From assembly GCA_013289715.1 (NCBI GenBank), contig JABCZJ010000005.1, positions 212,388-276,387 on the forward strand: a stretch of DNA of 64,000 bases, in the 5' to 3' direction. The position numbers were made by a program, and so were the translations under genes. Each line of letters begins with the position of its first letter. The stretch's first letter is position 1. Shown here in pieces: positions 34,169-43,009 of this stretch. The DNA comes from Acidobacteriota bacterium (GTDB lineage Bacteria; Acidobacteriota; Terriglobia; Acidiferrales; UBA7541). The notes beneath the pieces are model-generated. The model did not search any database. It was given only the letters and a program-made list of their open reading frames with translations, and was not told the DNA's origin.

Positions 34169-34186
34169 AATTGTCAAAACTGACAG
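34169..34186 (-). promoter_or_regulatory. Conserved 18-bp dyad upstream of the SYLF gene
   Basis: AATTGTCAAAACTGACAG is identical to the site at 32649-32666 except for one base in the central spacer, keeping the TGTCA-N4-TGACA arms intact. Confidence 0.6.
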
Positions 34187-34808
34187 TCTATCGACCGTCT
34201 GAGGGCGTGATGGAACCGGTTCAAGAATGAAAGTACAACGCGCGACAATCGATAACAATGCGAGATTTCTGAACCCCCTATAGGCCCAGATAGACGCCGC
34301 AACCATAGAAGTACACTGGAACGTGAACTACGCAGCTGCTGGACACCCTATTCAAGGTTAAGTCGCGATTAACGGAGTTCGGGGAGATCGAAGCCTAACC
34401 GGGACACCGTTGTAATCGCATTTCCTCCAACGGGACTTCTGGATCACACCGTTAATCGGGACTTACGCGCATTTTCTTCCAGGAACCAGCGCCAAGAGCC
34501 GTTGAACGCGCTTCAGGATGCGGCGCGGTCATGGCGCTCACGGGAAGTATTCAATGACAGCATCAACTAAGTCGGAGTGAGTCCGCCTATCGCTTAAGCT
34601 GCCGCTATTGTCCGCAGGTCCCTCAGCTCTAAATTCCGCCACCTCTTTCCACTGCTGCTCCGCCCGCCGCGCCAAAGCCGTTCCTCGCAAAAGCACGTCG
34701 ATAGCTACCGACTCTTTTCGATCTTCGAAATTCCCTTGCACTTGCCTATCCCATTTATTCCATGTTAACTACTACTTCTCATCACGTCGCGTAATTGTGG
34801 AGGCTGCT
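34187..34808 (+). other. Gene-poor spacer before the TerY-P triad
   Basis: About 620 bases with no convincing gene. A minus-strand GTG ORF of 67 codons (34538-34741) has no clear ribosome binding site and no recognisable domain. The base composition is more AT-rich than the flanks. The promoter of the triad should lie near its 3' end, but I cannot point to convincing -35/-10 boxes. Confidence 0.5.
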
Positions 34809-35486
34809 TTGCCAAACGCCCTGGATCAAGTACCCTTTGGAGGCGCCGAGTTTGCGGAGAACCCTGAACCCCGCTGCCCCTGCATCTTGCTCTTAGATAC
34901 CTCTGGCTCGATGAAGGGTGAGCCGATAGCGCAGCTCAACGAGGGGCTGATCACATTCAAGGATGAACTTTCGGCCGACGCGCTCGCGCAGAAACGCGTC
35001 GAGGTAGCGCTCATCACCTTCGGCCCTGTTCAGGTCCACTCGGACTTTCAGACCGCCGACCTTTTTAAGCCTCCACGTCTCGAAACTACGGGCGACACTC
35101 CCATGGGGGCCGCCATACTTCAGGCCTTGGCTATCTTGGATCAGCGCAAACAAGCTTATAAATCCAACGGAATCTCCTATTATCGCCCGTGGATTTTCCT
35201 CGTCACCGATGGTGCGCCGACCGACGCCTGGAAGGAAGCTGCCAAGAAGGTACGCGCTGGCGAGGAGGCTAAGGCACTCTCTTTCTTTGCGGTCGGAGTC
35301 GAAGGCGCGAACTTTGAAACGCTCGAAGAAATCGCCGTTCGCAAACCGTTAAAGCTGAAGGAACTCCGTTTCCGGGAACTCTTCATCTGGCTATCTAACT
35401 CACTGAGCGCGGTCTCGCGGTCGAATGTGGACGAGCAGGTCCCTCTGCAGAATCCCACCACGCCAGAGGGATGGGCTTCCGTATGA
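34809..35486 (+). CDS. TerY/YegL-like von Willebrand factor A protein (TerY-P triad)
   Basis: A TTG start at 34809 is set by GGAGG 6 bases upstream; the frame is open further up but without protein-like sequence. The 225-residue protein is one vWA domain with a complete MIDAS: DTSGS (Asp30-x-Ser-x-Ser34), Thr97 in TGDTPMG and Asp134 in LVTDGAPTD. This is the TerY/YegL class, a cytoplasmic vWA without signal peptide. It overlaps the PP2C gene by 4 bases (ATGA), and a kinase gene follows, so the three form one operon. In the triad it is thought to be a metal-dependent adaptor whose state is set by the kinase and phosphatase. Confidence 0.88.
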   Translation: MPNALDQVPFGGAEFAENPEPRCPCILLLDTSGSMKGEPIAQLNEGLITFKDELSADALAQKRVEVALITFGPVQVHSDFQTADLFKPPRLETTGDTPMGAAILQALAILDQRKQAYKSNGISYYRPWIFLVTDGAPTDAWKEAAKKVRAGEEAKALSFFAVGVEGANFETLEEIAVRKPLKLKELRFRELFIWLSNSLSAVSRSNVDEQVPLQNPTTPEGWASV

Positions 35487-36289
35487 GCATGGGAGGTTGG
35501 CGCTCTGTTGCCGCCTCCGTGATCGGAACTTCCCACGAAAAAACAGGCGGTGCTTGCCAGGACGCAAATGATTGCCAGATCTATGCGTCGCCTGCCGGAG
35601 AAAAGATCCTGGCTGCAGCCGTGGCTGACGGAGCCGGGAGCGCTGGTTGCGGCGGTGAAGGCGCGGCAATAACGTGTCGCGCGTTGCTCGGGCAGATGGT
35701 CGAACACTTGGATTCGGGCAAGAGCGTTGAACAAGTCACCGGAGACACGGTCAAGTTTTGGATAACCACTATTCAAAATCTTCTGGAAGCAGAAGCCAGA
35801 GCGGTCTCCCGCGAACGCCGGGATTTCGCTTGTACAATCCTGGGTCTCCTCGTCGGTGAGTCTTGCGCCGCCTGCCTTCAAGTCGGAGACGGCGCGATCG
35901 TCCTCGCCGATTCCGAGGAACACGTTTACGGACACGTCTTCTGGCCGGATCGGGGTGAGTACGCCAATACCACTCATTTCGTAACAGAGGACGACGCCAT
36001 CGAGCATCTTCAATTTGCATCCATCAACCGAGGGGTAGTGGAAGCGGCTCTTCTTACCGACGGGTTGCAGACAATGGCGCTCAACTATCAGCAACGAACC
36101 GCCCACGAGCCATTCTTCAAAGGATTGTTCGCACCGCTGCGGACTGCCGAAGAAGGCTGCTCTCGCGAACTTTCCGAGGCTCTTGCGGCCTTTCTCAGTT
36201 CGCCGCGCGTGAACGAAAAAACGGACGACGACAAGACCCTGGTGCTTGCCAGTCGCAGCGATTCAGGTTTGGCAACACCCGCGGTTTAA
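35483..36289 (+). CDS. PP2C-type protein phosphatase (YegK-like, TerY-P triad)
   Basis: The 268-residue protein has the PP2C metal-binding motifs: CQDAND near residue 27, AVADGAGSA (Asp49-Gly), a central QVGDGAI, LLTDGLQ, and [10 protein letters not shown] at the C-terminus. It is a minimal cytosolic Ser/Thr phosphatase. The ATG at 35483 overlaps the vWA stop; an in-frame ATG at 35471 would add four residues. It probably reverses phosphorylation by the downstream kinase. Confidence 0.88.
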   Translation: MSMGGWRSVAASVIGTSHEKTGGACQDANDCQIYASPAGEKILAAAVADGAGSAGCGGEGAAITCRALLGQMVEHLDSGKSVEQVTGDTVKFWITTIQNLLEAEARAVSRERRDFACTILGLLVGESCAACLQVGDGAIVLADSEEHVYGHVFWPDRGEYANTTHFVTEDDAIEHLQFASINRGVVEAALLTDGLQTMALNYQQRTAHEPFFKGLFAPLRTAEEGCSRELSEALAAFLSSPRVNEKTDDDKTLVLASRSDSGLATPAV

Positions 36290-36292
36290 GCA

Positions 36293-38230
36293 ATGCCTCC
36301 GATCGCACTCTTTGACGACCAGGGAAAACGCGTGCGCCTGGGCGCGGAACTCGGCCGTGGCGGCGAAGCCGCTGTTTATTCCGTCGAGGGCGAGCCCGAA
36401 CTCGTCGCAAAAATCTATCACCAGCCACCCGGCGCGGAAAAAACGGAAAAGCTCTCGCAGATGGTCAAACTCCAGAGCGGCCCCTTGCTGGCTTTCTCGG
36501 CGTGGCCGGTCGGAACCTTATTCATCGCTCGCAACAGGTCCATCGCCGGCTTTCTGATGAAAAATGTCAGCCGCTTCAAGGACATTCACCTTCTTTACAA
36601 TCCAAAAAGCCGGACTCGCGAATTCCCCGCGAAAGCCAACTGGCGATTCTTGATTCACACAGCTTCGAACATCGCCAGAGCGTTCGCCGCAGTCCACGAC
36701 TACGGCCATGTAATCGGCGACGTCAACCAGAGCAACGTTCGTATCTCCCCAGAAACGGCCTTTGTGAGCCTGGTCGATTGCGATAGCTTTCAAATCTCCG
36801 CAAATGGAAAAATTTATCCTTGCGAAGTCGGCGTCCCTTTGTACACTCCCCCGGAATTGCAGGACACGGAATTCAGGGAAGTCGTCCGAACGCCCAATCA
36901 TGATAACTTTGGACTCGCTGTTCTCCTCTTTCACCTGCTGTTCATGGGCCGCCATCCTTTCGCGGGCAAGTTCCTCGGCAGCGACGAAATGCCCATCGAG
37001 AAAGCGATCGCCGAGCATCGCTTCGCCTTCGCCAGGGATGCACAGCGCACCCAGATGCTGCCGCCTCCTGCCTGCATCACGCTCGCCCACGTACCTCAAG
37101 AAATTGGTGACCTATTCATCAGCGCTTTCGGTTCGCATGGTACTGCAAGCGGCAGGCCTGGGGGCCGGCAGTGGATTGCCGAATTGGAGGCACTCGCTAG
37201 GCGGCTGATTGTCTGCTCCATCAACAAGGCACACCTCTTTTTCAATGGTCTCTCCTCCTGCCCCTGGTGCCCGATCGAGTCGTCCGGAGTTGTCTTATTC
37301 GTCGAATACACAATCGCAGATACAAGTACTGGGTTCAGCATCGAAGTGATTTGGGCGCGCATAATCGCCGTTCCGAGTCCTGGCGCGGGGAATATGCCCT
37401 CGATGCTCACCTACAGTTCCGCCGTCGAGCCGTCCGCGCGCGCCAAGGCCGCGGCGCGCAGGAGGCCCTACAAGCTCGCCGCTGTGGTCGTAAGCGCGCT
37501 TGTCGCTTTTGGATGCGTGGTGTTGTCTCCGTTTGGGCTCATGTGCCTGTACTTCTTAGGTCCGGGTTTCTTGCTGCTGAAGAAATTCCTTGATAGCGAC
37601 GACCCGGAGCAGTTCGGACAAGCCGCGCGAGACGCCGAAAGCCGCCTCCGAATCCTTCGATTCTCTTGGCAGGCCGAGGCCTCCAGCGACGAGTTCAACT
37701 CCAAGTTGGAACAACTGAGAACTCTCACCGAGGAATATCGAAGACTGCCCGAACTGCGCAAGCAAAAGGTTCGCGACCTCCAACGCGCCTTGTATGACAT
37801 TCAGCTGCGCCGCTACTTGGAGCAATTCGACATCGCAACGGCCGATGTTCCCCATATCCAAGAAGGGCGAAAAGCGATGCTCTCTGCCTATGGGGTCGAC
37901 GATGCCGCGGACGTCACGCGGTCAGCCCTCGAAGCCGTTCCCGGCTTCGGGCAGTTCCTGATCATGCAGCTCATCACTTGGCGGCAATCTTTGGAGGCCA
38001 GATTCAAGTTCAACCCTAGCCGCGGCATCGACCCCGCCGACATGGAACGCGTGGACCGCGACGTTGCCAAGCGGCGATCCGAGATCGAAGCTCTTTTGTC
38101 CCAGGCCCCAACCGAGCTGAACGCCGTCCGCCGGCGGATTATCGCCGCCCGCTGCCGATTGCAGGATCAATTGGAGAAAGCGATGATGGACGCGGCACAA
38201 GCGCAGGCTGATGAAAGTGCCTCAGTTTAG
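36293..38230 (+). CDS. YegI-like protein kinase with membrane segment and helix-hairpin-helix tail (TerY-P triad)
   Basis: The 645-residue protein has a kinase domain (residues about 12-305): Gly loop LGRGGEAAVYS, Lys40 in LVAKIYH, catalytic GDVNQSN (Asp143, Asn148) in place of HRD, and VDCDSF (Asp162) in place of DFG, as in YegI-type kinases. A CPWC knuckle (residues 323-326) follows, then two adjacent hydrophobic segments (394-430), a coiled region and a helix-hairpin-helix-like segment near residues 555-575 (SALEAVPGFGQFLIMQL). It starts 3 bases after the PP2C stop. In known triads this kinase couples a membrane or DNA cue to the vWA protein. Confidence 0.88.
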   Translation: MPPIALFDDQGKRVRLGAELGRGGEAAVYSVEGEPELVAKIYHQPPGAEKTEKLSQMVKLQSGPLLAFSAWPVGTLFIARNRSIAGFLMKNVSRFKDIHLLYNPKSRTREFPAKANWRFLIHTASNIARAFAAVHDYGHVIGDVNQSNVRISPETAFVSLVDCDSFQISANGKIYPCEVGVPLYTPPELQDTEFREVVRTPNHDNFGLAVLLFHLLFMGRHPFAGKFLGSDEMPIEKAIAEHRFAFARDAQRTQMLPPPACITLAHVPQEIGDLFISAFGSHGTASGRPGGRQWIAELEALARRLIVCSINKAHLFFNGLSSCPWCPIESSGVVLFVEYTIADTSTGFSIEVIWARIIAVPSPGAGNMPSMLTYSSAVEPSARAKAAARRRPYKLAAVVVSALVAFGCVVLSPFGLMCLYFLGPGFLLLKKFLDSDDPEQFGQAARDAESRLRILRFSWQAEASSDEFNSKLEQLRTLTEEYRRLPELRKQKVRDLQRALYDIQLRRYLEQFDIATADVPHIQEGRKAMLSAYGVDDAADVTRSALEAVPGFGQFLIMQLITWRQSLEARFKFNPSRGIDPADMERVDRDVAKRRSEIEALLSQAPTELNAVRRRIIAARCRLQDQLEKAMMDAAQAQADESASV

Positions 38231-38582
38231 CTAGCATTCTGCCACCCTACTTCGCACTAGTAATTCCGCGAAAGAAACGCCAGGGAAATTTCGCTCGCGG
38301 GGGCTTATAACCGACTCCCCCAAACTCTCGATCCGTCGGCTATTCTGAAAGTACCCAGAAACGCTCTTACCGGTGACTGACTCTTAGTTTCCGGTTAGCT
38401 CGTGATACTTCCGCAGTAGGCAACGGCAAACAGAGAAAGGCAAGGAGCGCTGACAGAGAGCCGCACGACGATTGCGGGAGACTCGTTTTATAGAGAATGG
38501 CTTTGTGGCGCGGGTCAGGGGCCGTAGGGGTCGTGTACGGGAGCGCCTTTACATCGATAACCGCTTGCCTTTAACAGTGGAA
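38231..38582 (+). other. Spacer after the triad
   Basis: About 350 bases with no protein-like ORF, tRNA or clear terminator. It separates the triad from a compositionally different, AT-richer gene on the minus strand and may mark a junction of the accessory block. Confidence 0.5.
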
Positions 38583-39029
38583 TTATTTCGTCAGCTTGCC
38601 TTTTTCATTCTGAGCTGCAAGCCCATATCGTATTGCCGCTTCAAGCGTATCGACGTTTATATCCTTTAGAGCTTTAAACCGAATGCAATATCCGGTCACG
38701 CTCGCCTTGCCTAGTTTTTTTTCATATGTTTTGGCTAAGTACTTCTTATCTTTGAGACCAAGAATATAGACAGAGATTCCGGTTTTGTTTCCGCTCACAC
38801 CAATTTGAAAAAACTCTCTACTTTTTCCATTGGCATATTTTATTGTGTGAAATCCATATCCAATCGTAGGGTTGGAAACAGTATGATTTTTGCTGTCTTT
38901 ACCGTCGAAGAACCATAATTTGCATTCTGGTGACACTTGAAGTGTGAGCCGATGCAACTCTCGCATGTCACTGCGTTTTGGCTCCGGTTGGCTGGTAATA
39001 TACTTCTTGATTTGCTCTTGTACGCTCAT
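38583..39029 (-). CDS. DUF1801 (YdhG-like) protein
   Basis: The 148-residue protein matches DUF1801: SDMRELHRLTLQVSPECKLWFFDGKD near the N-terminus, a central GYGFHTIKYANGKSREFFQIG, then KTYEKKLGKASVTGYCIRFKALKDINVDTLEAAI. Base and codon use are clearly more AT-rich than in the neighbours, so recent horizontal acquisition is likely. Function unknown; related iron-chaperone names are not well supported. Confidence 0.75.
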   Translation of the reverse strand: MSVQEQIKKYITSQPEPKRSDMRELHRLTLQVSPECKLWFFDGKDSKNHTVSNPTIGYGFHTIKYANGKSREFFQIGVSGNKTGISVYILGLKDKKYLAKTYEKKLGKASVTGYCIRFKALKDINVDTLEAAIRYGLAAQNEKGKLTK

Positions 39030-39227
39030 GTGCTCTGCCCCCAGTTGCGCGCACGAGATTATAAGACGTTTAATCCTTTTGAACCGCTCCCATTCTCTGT
39101 CGCACCGGATACGAGAGGTTTTGGGTCACCTTCTCCCCCTTGCAAGGGCGTACGGCAGCGCGTGCGGGACTTGGAATAACGCAGTTCAGCATCATTGCGC
39201 GTCGACCCCTGAGGTGATAAAGAATGC

Positions 39228-39247
39228 TACAATAGCAGTACTGCTAT
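39228..39247 (+). promoter_or_regulatory. -10 box overlapped by a perfect 16-bp palindrome
   Basis: TACAAT (39228-39233) overlaps ATAGCAGTACTGCTAT (39232-39247), a perfect dyad. A strong AGGAGG (39271-39276) and an ATG (39282) follow. This is a repressible promoter arrangement for the short plus-strand ORF. Confidence 0.5.
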
Positions 39248-39281
39248 GTTAGGAGTTGTGGAATTGGACTAGGAGGCGATG

Positions 39282-39527
39282 ATGAATTCGGCTGAGCCCT
39301 CAAGGATGAGTTCATCAACGAAGGCAGCAAAAGCAACTATTTTCATGCTGGTAAGTTTCGGATTAGTCTCAATTTTGACGCGGCATGCTGATTTTGGATG
39401 GATATTCGGGTTCAGCTCAGGGGCAGTTTGTGCATGGGCTGTGGGTTCCGGAAATTCTGCCGCGCCGATTCCGGAAATTCTGGCACGGTCCGCGCCAGGC
39501 GGCAAGATCTCTTCGAGGGTGAGATGA
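39282..39527 (+). CDS. Short single-span membrane protein, 3' end fused to IS21 remnant
   Basis: An AGGAGG 5 bases before the ATG is one of the best ribosome binding sites in the window. The product has a basic N-terminus and one or two hydrophobic stretches (KATIFMLVSFGLVSIL, then FGWIFGFSSGAVCAWAVG). The last 20 or so residues are antisense to the istB remnant, so the original gene was probably cut by the insertion. Function unknown. Confidence 0.45.
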   Translation: MNSAEPSRMSSSTKAAKATIFMLVSFGLVSILTRHADFGWIFGFSSGAVCAWAVGSGNSAAPIPEILARSAPGGKISSRVR

Positions 39528-39715
39528 CGCGTCCTCCCGGAGGGTTCGTTGGGGTGGATGAAGCGTCCGCGTTCGAGGACTCGATCAAAGATAGCTGCCG
39601 CCATATCTTCGTCGTGTAATACCTTTCCCCATTCCGTCAGTGGTTTGTTCGTTGTGAAGATCACAAGAAGTTTCTGGAGAGTCGGCTCGTAAGAAGTGAT
39701 CTCCGCGCTTGACAT
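39440..39715 (-). pseudogene. IS21-family istB remnant (C-terminal part)
   Basis: The minus-strand frame contains the end of an IstB-like ATP-binding helper: LLVIFTTNKPLTEWGKVLHDEDMAAAIFDRVLERG, then HLTLEEILPPGADRARISGIGAAEFPEP. The Walker A part and the istA transposase are missing, and no terminal repeats are visible. This is a fossil of an IS21-type insertion. The left boundary is approximate. Confidence 0.7.
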
Positions 39716-39789
39716 CGACTCTGGGGGATTGCGGCTAACTCGAAGTTAAGCGAGATGCCTGATCGGAAACCGACCCAATGCCACAAATC

Positions 39790-40560
39790 TCACGCGAGGA
39801 AACGGTAGCCTACGCCGCGGACGGTTAGCAGATGTTTGGGCTTGGAGGGGTCTTTTTCGATGTAGCGGCGGAGGCGGACGATGAAATTGTCTATGGCGCG
39901 CGTGTCGGTGTCTTCGTGCAGGCCCCAGACGTCTTCGAGGATGGATTTACGCGAGACGGTGCGGCCTTGGCTGCGAATCAGATGGCGCAGGAGTTTCGCT
40001 TCCATGAGCGTGAGTTGGATCGTAGTGCCGTTGACGCGCAGTTCCAGCGTTCCGAAATCGATCGTCTTGCCGTCGAAGGAAAAAACTTCCGAATCGGGCG
40101 CGGAACCTGCGGCGCCGCCTGCGGAAGCTGTGGCGGTTTCCTTCCCGTTGCCCGCGCGACTCTTTGTTGCGGTCTTTTCCGCGACGAGCCACTGGCTGCG
40201 ACGCAGCAGGCCTTGCAGCCTGGCGAGAAATATCGGCAACTGAAAGGGCTTCGGCAAGTAGTCATCGGCGCCGGCGGCGAATCCCTCTAGCACATCCTCT
40301 GGGCGGCCGCGCGCGGTAAGAATCAGCACGGGAACGTAATTGTGAGCCTTTCGCAAAGTGGAGACGACGGCGAAGCCGTCTTTGCCGGGGAGCATGACGT
40401 CGAGCACGACGGCGTCGAAATCTTCTTTTTCTGTGACCAGGCGCTCGAGCGCGGATTCGCCGTCGCCGGAAACTTCGACGGAATGGCCTTCGGCTTCGAG
40501 ATTGAAGCGCAATCCCTTGGCCAGGTGCGCTTCGTCTTCGACGACCAGCACGCGGCTCAT
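39790..40560 (-). CDS. OmpR/PhoB-family response regulator
   Basis: The 256-residue protein has a receiver domain (acidic pair in VVEDEAHLAK, Asp54 in VVLDVMLPG, Thr in LTARG, Lys in YLPKPFQ) and a C-terminal winged helix (residues about 165-255, LTLMEAKLLRHLI, IDNFIVRLRRYIEKDPSKPKHLLTVRGVGYRF). A Thr/Ala/Gly-rich linker of about 30 residues separates them. It overlaps the kinase gene by 4 bases. The target genes are unknown. Confidence 0.93.
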   Translation of the reverse strand: MSRVLVVEDEAHLAKGLRFNLEAEGHSVEVSGDGESALERLVTEKEDFDAVVLDVMLPGKDGFAVVSTLRKAHNYVPVLILTARGRPEDVLEGFAAGADDYLPKPFQLPIFLARLQGLLRRSQWLVAEKTATKSRAGNGKETATASAGGAAGSAPDSEVFSFDGKTIDFGTLELRVNGTTIQLTLMEAKLLRHLIRSQGRTVSRKSILEDVWGLHEDTDTRAIDNFIVRLRRYIEKDPSKPKHLLTVRGVGYRFLA

Positions 40561-41465
40561 GCGACATTCCTCGGCAATTCCAGCGAGATGGTCGAGCCGC
40601 GGCCTTCGCCTTCGCTGGCGGCGTAGACTTTTCCGCCGTGTGCGCGGGCGACGGCGCGCACGATGAAGAGACCGAGGCCCGTGCCCTTGACCTGGAAACT
40701 GGGGCGTCCGGGAACGCGGTAGAAGCGTTTGAAGATGCGTTTGAGTTCGGGCGCGGGAATGCCGATGCCGCGGTCGGTGACGCGTAGCGCGATGTGTTCA
40801 TCGTCGGGGTTTTCGATGCGCACCGCGACGTCCACCTGGTCGCGGGAATATTTCACGGCGTTATCGAGCAAGTTGGAAACGGCGGTGCGCAACTCGGCGG
40901 GATCGCCGCGCAGGAGGACGGGGGGAGCATTGGCCGAGAGCGGATCGAAATGCAGAACGCCGGGCGACAGGTGATGGCGGACGCGCGCGAGTTCGATGGA
41001 TTCGCGCACGAGTTCGGTGAAATCCAGCTCCACGTGGTGGCGCTTGCCGCGGCGGTAACTGGCCTCGCCGGCTTTGAGCACTTGCTCGACGGTGCCGAGC
41101 AGGCGATCGGTATCGAGCAGCATCAGATTGTAAAATTGCTGGCGCTGTGGCTCGTCTATTTCGCGGCGCTGCATCGTTTCCAAGTACAGGCGGATGGAGG
41201 TGATGGGGGTTTTCAATTCGTGCGTTACGGCGTTGATGAAGCTGTCGTGCTGTTCGTTGCGGCGGATTTCGCGGACGAGGAAGATGGTGTTCAGAATCAT
41301 TCCGGCGATGATCGCGGCGAAAAAGATCACGCCGAAAAACAGCAGCACGCCTTCGCGCCAATTGAGGATGGTCCAGCCGACGGTGAGGGCTATGGCCAGG
41401 GCTACCAGGGAGCAGCCCAGCACGACGAAGAAGGCGATCGTTTTTCTGCGGCTCGCGATTTGCAC
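40557..41465 (-). CDS. Sensor histidine kinase (HisKA), no large sensor domain
   Basis: With a GTG start at 41465 the protein has 302 residues: two membrane segments (about 10-33 and 38-64), then a HisKA helix with His82 in NAVTHELKTPITSIR and a full HATPase domain (N-box LLDNAVKYSRD, G1 DRGIGIP, G2 GTGLGLFIV). The short loop between the two spans leaves almost no periplasmic sensor, so it may sense the membrane. The upstream frame is open but Arg/Pro-rich and unlike protein. It is coupled to the OmpR-type regulator. Confidence 0.88.
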   Translation of the reverse strand: MQIASRRKTIAFFVVLGCSLVALAIALTVGWTILNWREGVLLFFGVIFFAAIIAGMILNTIFLVREIRRNEQHDSFINAVTHELKTPITSIRLYLETMQRREIDEPQRQQFYNLMLLDTDRLLGTVEQVLKAGEASYRRGKRHHVELDFTELVRESIELARVRHHLSPGVLHFDPLSANAPPVLLRGDPAELRTAVSNLLDNAVKYSRDQVDVAVRIENPDDEHIALRVTDRGIGIPAPELKRIFKRFYRVPGRPSFQVKGTGLGLFIVRAVARAHGGKVYAASEGEGRGSTISLELPRNVA

Positions 41466-41703
41466 GGTGTCTAACCGGAATTGTACCGCGAAGGAGCGGG
41501 GGGCGCGAGACGCGGTGCAGTCGTGCAAAAAAGCAGATCCCTCTCTTCGTCCCGCGCCCGCCAAACTGCGGCGGGAAGGAAAAAGCGCGGGACTCCGTGC
41601 GGGACGACACGCACTACACACTTCCGCGAATGGTGAGGAGATCGTTGCGGCTGCAGAACCGGTACTTCAGCGTCTGAAGCCGCGCGCGTTTTGAGAGGCT
41701 GGT

Positions 41704-41723
41704 GTCGTGGCTGAAGCCACGAC
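41704..41723. repeat. REP-like palindrome GTCGTGGCT-GA-AGCCACGAC
   Basis: A perfect 9-bp stem with a 2-base loop between the kinase and desaturase genes. Similar GC-rich hairpins occur at 44991-45007 and 46034-46055. Likely a dispersed intergenic element or a bidirectional terminator. Confidence 0.45.
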
Positions 41724-41753
41724 CTAAGAAGATTATCGATGGCGAGACCAGCG

Positions 41754-42707
41754 CTACAGCTCGGCGGGAGCCAGCGCGCGGGGATTTTCGCGCGTAAGGG
41801 TTTTGGCGACGACGGCTTGATTGGCGCGTTTGATTTCGGAAATTTTCGCGGTGTTGACTTTCTTGGCGATGCCGATTTTCTCAAGCGCCCAGATCACGTA
41901 CCAGTTGAAATCAATTTCGTACCAGGCCAGACCGTGGCGCGCGGAAACCGGATGGGCGTGGTGATTGTTGTGCCAGCCTTCGCCCCAAGTGACGAGCGCC
42001 ACCCACCAGCTATTGGTGGATAGATCGCGCGTTTGAAAGCGGCGCGTGCCCCAGCTGTGCGTGGCGGAATTCACCAGCCAGGTGAAGTGCAGGCCGATCA
42101 CCGTGCGCAGGAAAATTCCCCAGAGGACGAATTTGATGCCGCCGAAAGCGAGCAGAAGCAGGCCGAGAACGATCATCGGCACGTAATGATACTTGGTGAT
42201 CCAGACGTGGAATTTGTCTTCGGCGAGGTCGGGAACGTAACGCGACAGCGTGGTGGTGTCGTGATGCATGGACTTACCCGTCAGGATCCAGCCCATGTGC
42301 GACCACCAGGTGCCGTCCACGGGGGAGTGCGGATCGCCTTCCTGGTCCGAGTATTTATGGTGAATGCGGTGTGTGGCTACCCAGAAAATCGGGCCGCCCT
42401 CGAGAGCCAGCGTGGCGAAAACCGTCAGAGTATATTCCAGCCATTTGGGAACTTTGTAGCCGCGGTGTGTGAGCAGGCGGTGATAGCACATGCCGATGCC
42501 CAGGCTGGTGGCGACCCACCAGAGAATAATGGCGACGACAAACGCTTTCCAGGAAAAGAAAAACAGAGCGGCGATGGCGCCCACGTGGAATAGGCCCATG
42601 AAAATCGACGTGACCCAGTTAACCTCGCCGTTGCTCTTCGATGTTTTCTTCAGGACTTCGAGTGACTGGGTCATGGGGGCCTCTGGTTGGTTCTTTGCGG
42701 TATCCAC
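41754..42707 (-). CDS. Membrane acyl-CoA (delta-9-type) fatty acid desaturase
   Basis: The 317-residue integral membrane diiron enzyme has the three His boxes: HRLLTH, HRIHHKYSD and HNNHHAHP. Between them are about four membrane segments. It introduces a cis double bond into acyl chains using O2 and reductant. The start may be the GTG at 42707 (AAGGGGG just upstream) or the ATG at 42674 (11 residues shorter). It is monocistronic. Together with accD and the radical SAM gene it reflects membrane-lipid metabolism in the window. Confidence 0.92.
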   Translation of the reverse strand: MDTAKNQPEAPMTQSLEVLKKTSKSNGEVNWVTSIFMGLFHVGAIAALFFFSWKAFVVAIILWWVATSLGIGMCYHRLLTHRGYKVPKWLEYTLTVFATLALEGGPIFWVATHRIHHKYSDQEGDPHSPVDGTWWSHMGWILTGKSMHHDTTTLSRYVPDLAEDKFHVWITKYHYVPMIVLGLLLLAFGGIKFVLWGIFLRTVIGLHFTWLVNSATHSWGTRRFQTRDLSTNSWWVALVTWGEGWHNNHHAHPVSARHGLAWYEIDFNWYVIWALEKIGIAKKVNTAKISEIKRANQAVVAKTLTRENPRALAPAEL

Positions 42708-43009
42708 AACCCCCTTAGAGTAGCAGGGGGCGGCAAGCGTGTTTGTAATAGTTCTGTAATACCCGCCGGGGATTCACAGCGTTGGTTAGCAGGGCTGGAA
42801 TGCGTCAAAAACAAGGGAAATTGAGGAATTATGTAGTGGAAACCGACGGGCTGTCTCAAAATGACGCGTCAAAATAACATGCTGTATCAGGATGACCCGG
42901 GGTCGTGCGCAGGCGCGGTCACGATGCCGCTAAATGCGAAATTCAGATATGATGTGCGAGGTCTGAGGCATCGCAAAAAACTGACGACGCTCGATCAGGA
43001 GAAAACGAC
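42708..43009 (+). other. Divergent spacer between desaturase and DUF2911 genes
   Basis: About 300 bases carrying the divergent promoters. TGTAATAGTTCTGTAAT near 42748-42764 is a short direct repeat (TGTAAT twice). No gene or RNA is recognisable. Confidence 0.4.

Noticed and set aside
34538..34741. 67-codon minus-strand ORF before the TerY-P triad
   Set aside because: It has a GTG start without a ribosome binding site, polar low-information sequence and no recognisable domain, so non-coding DNA is more likely.
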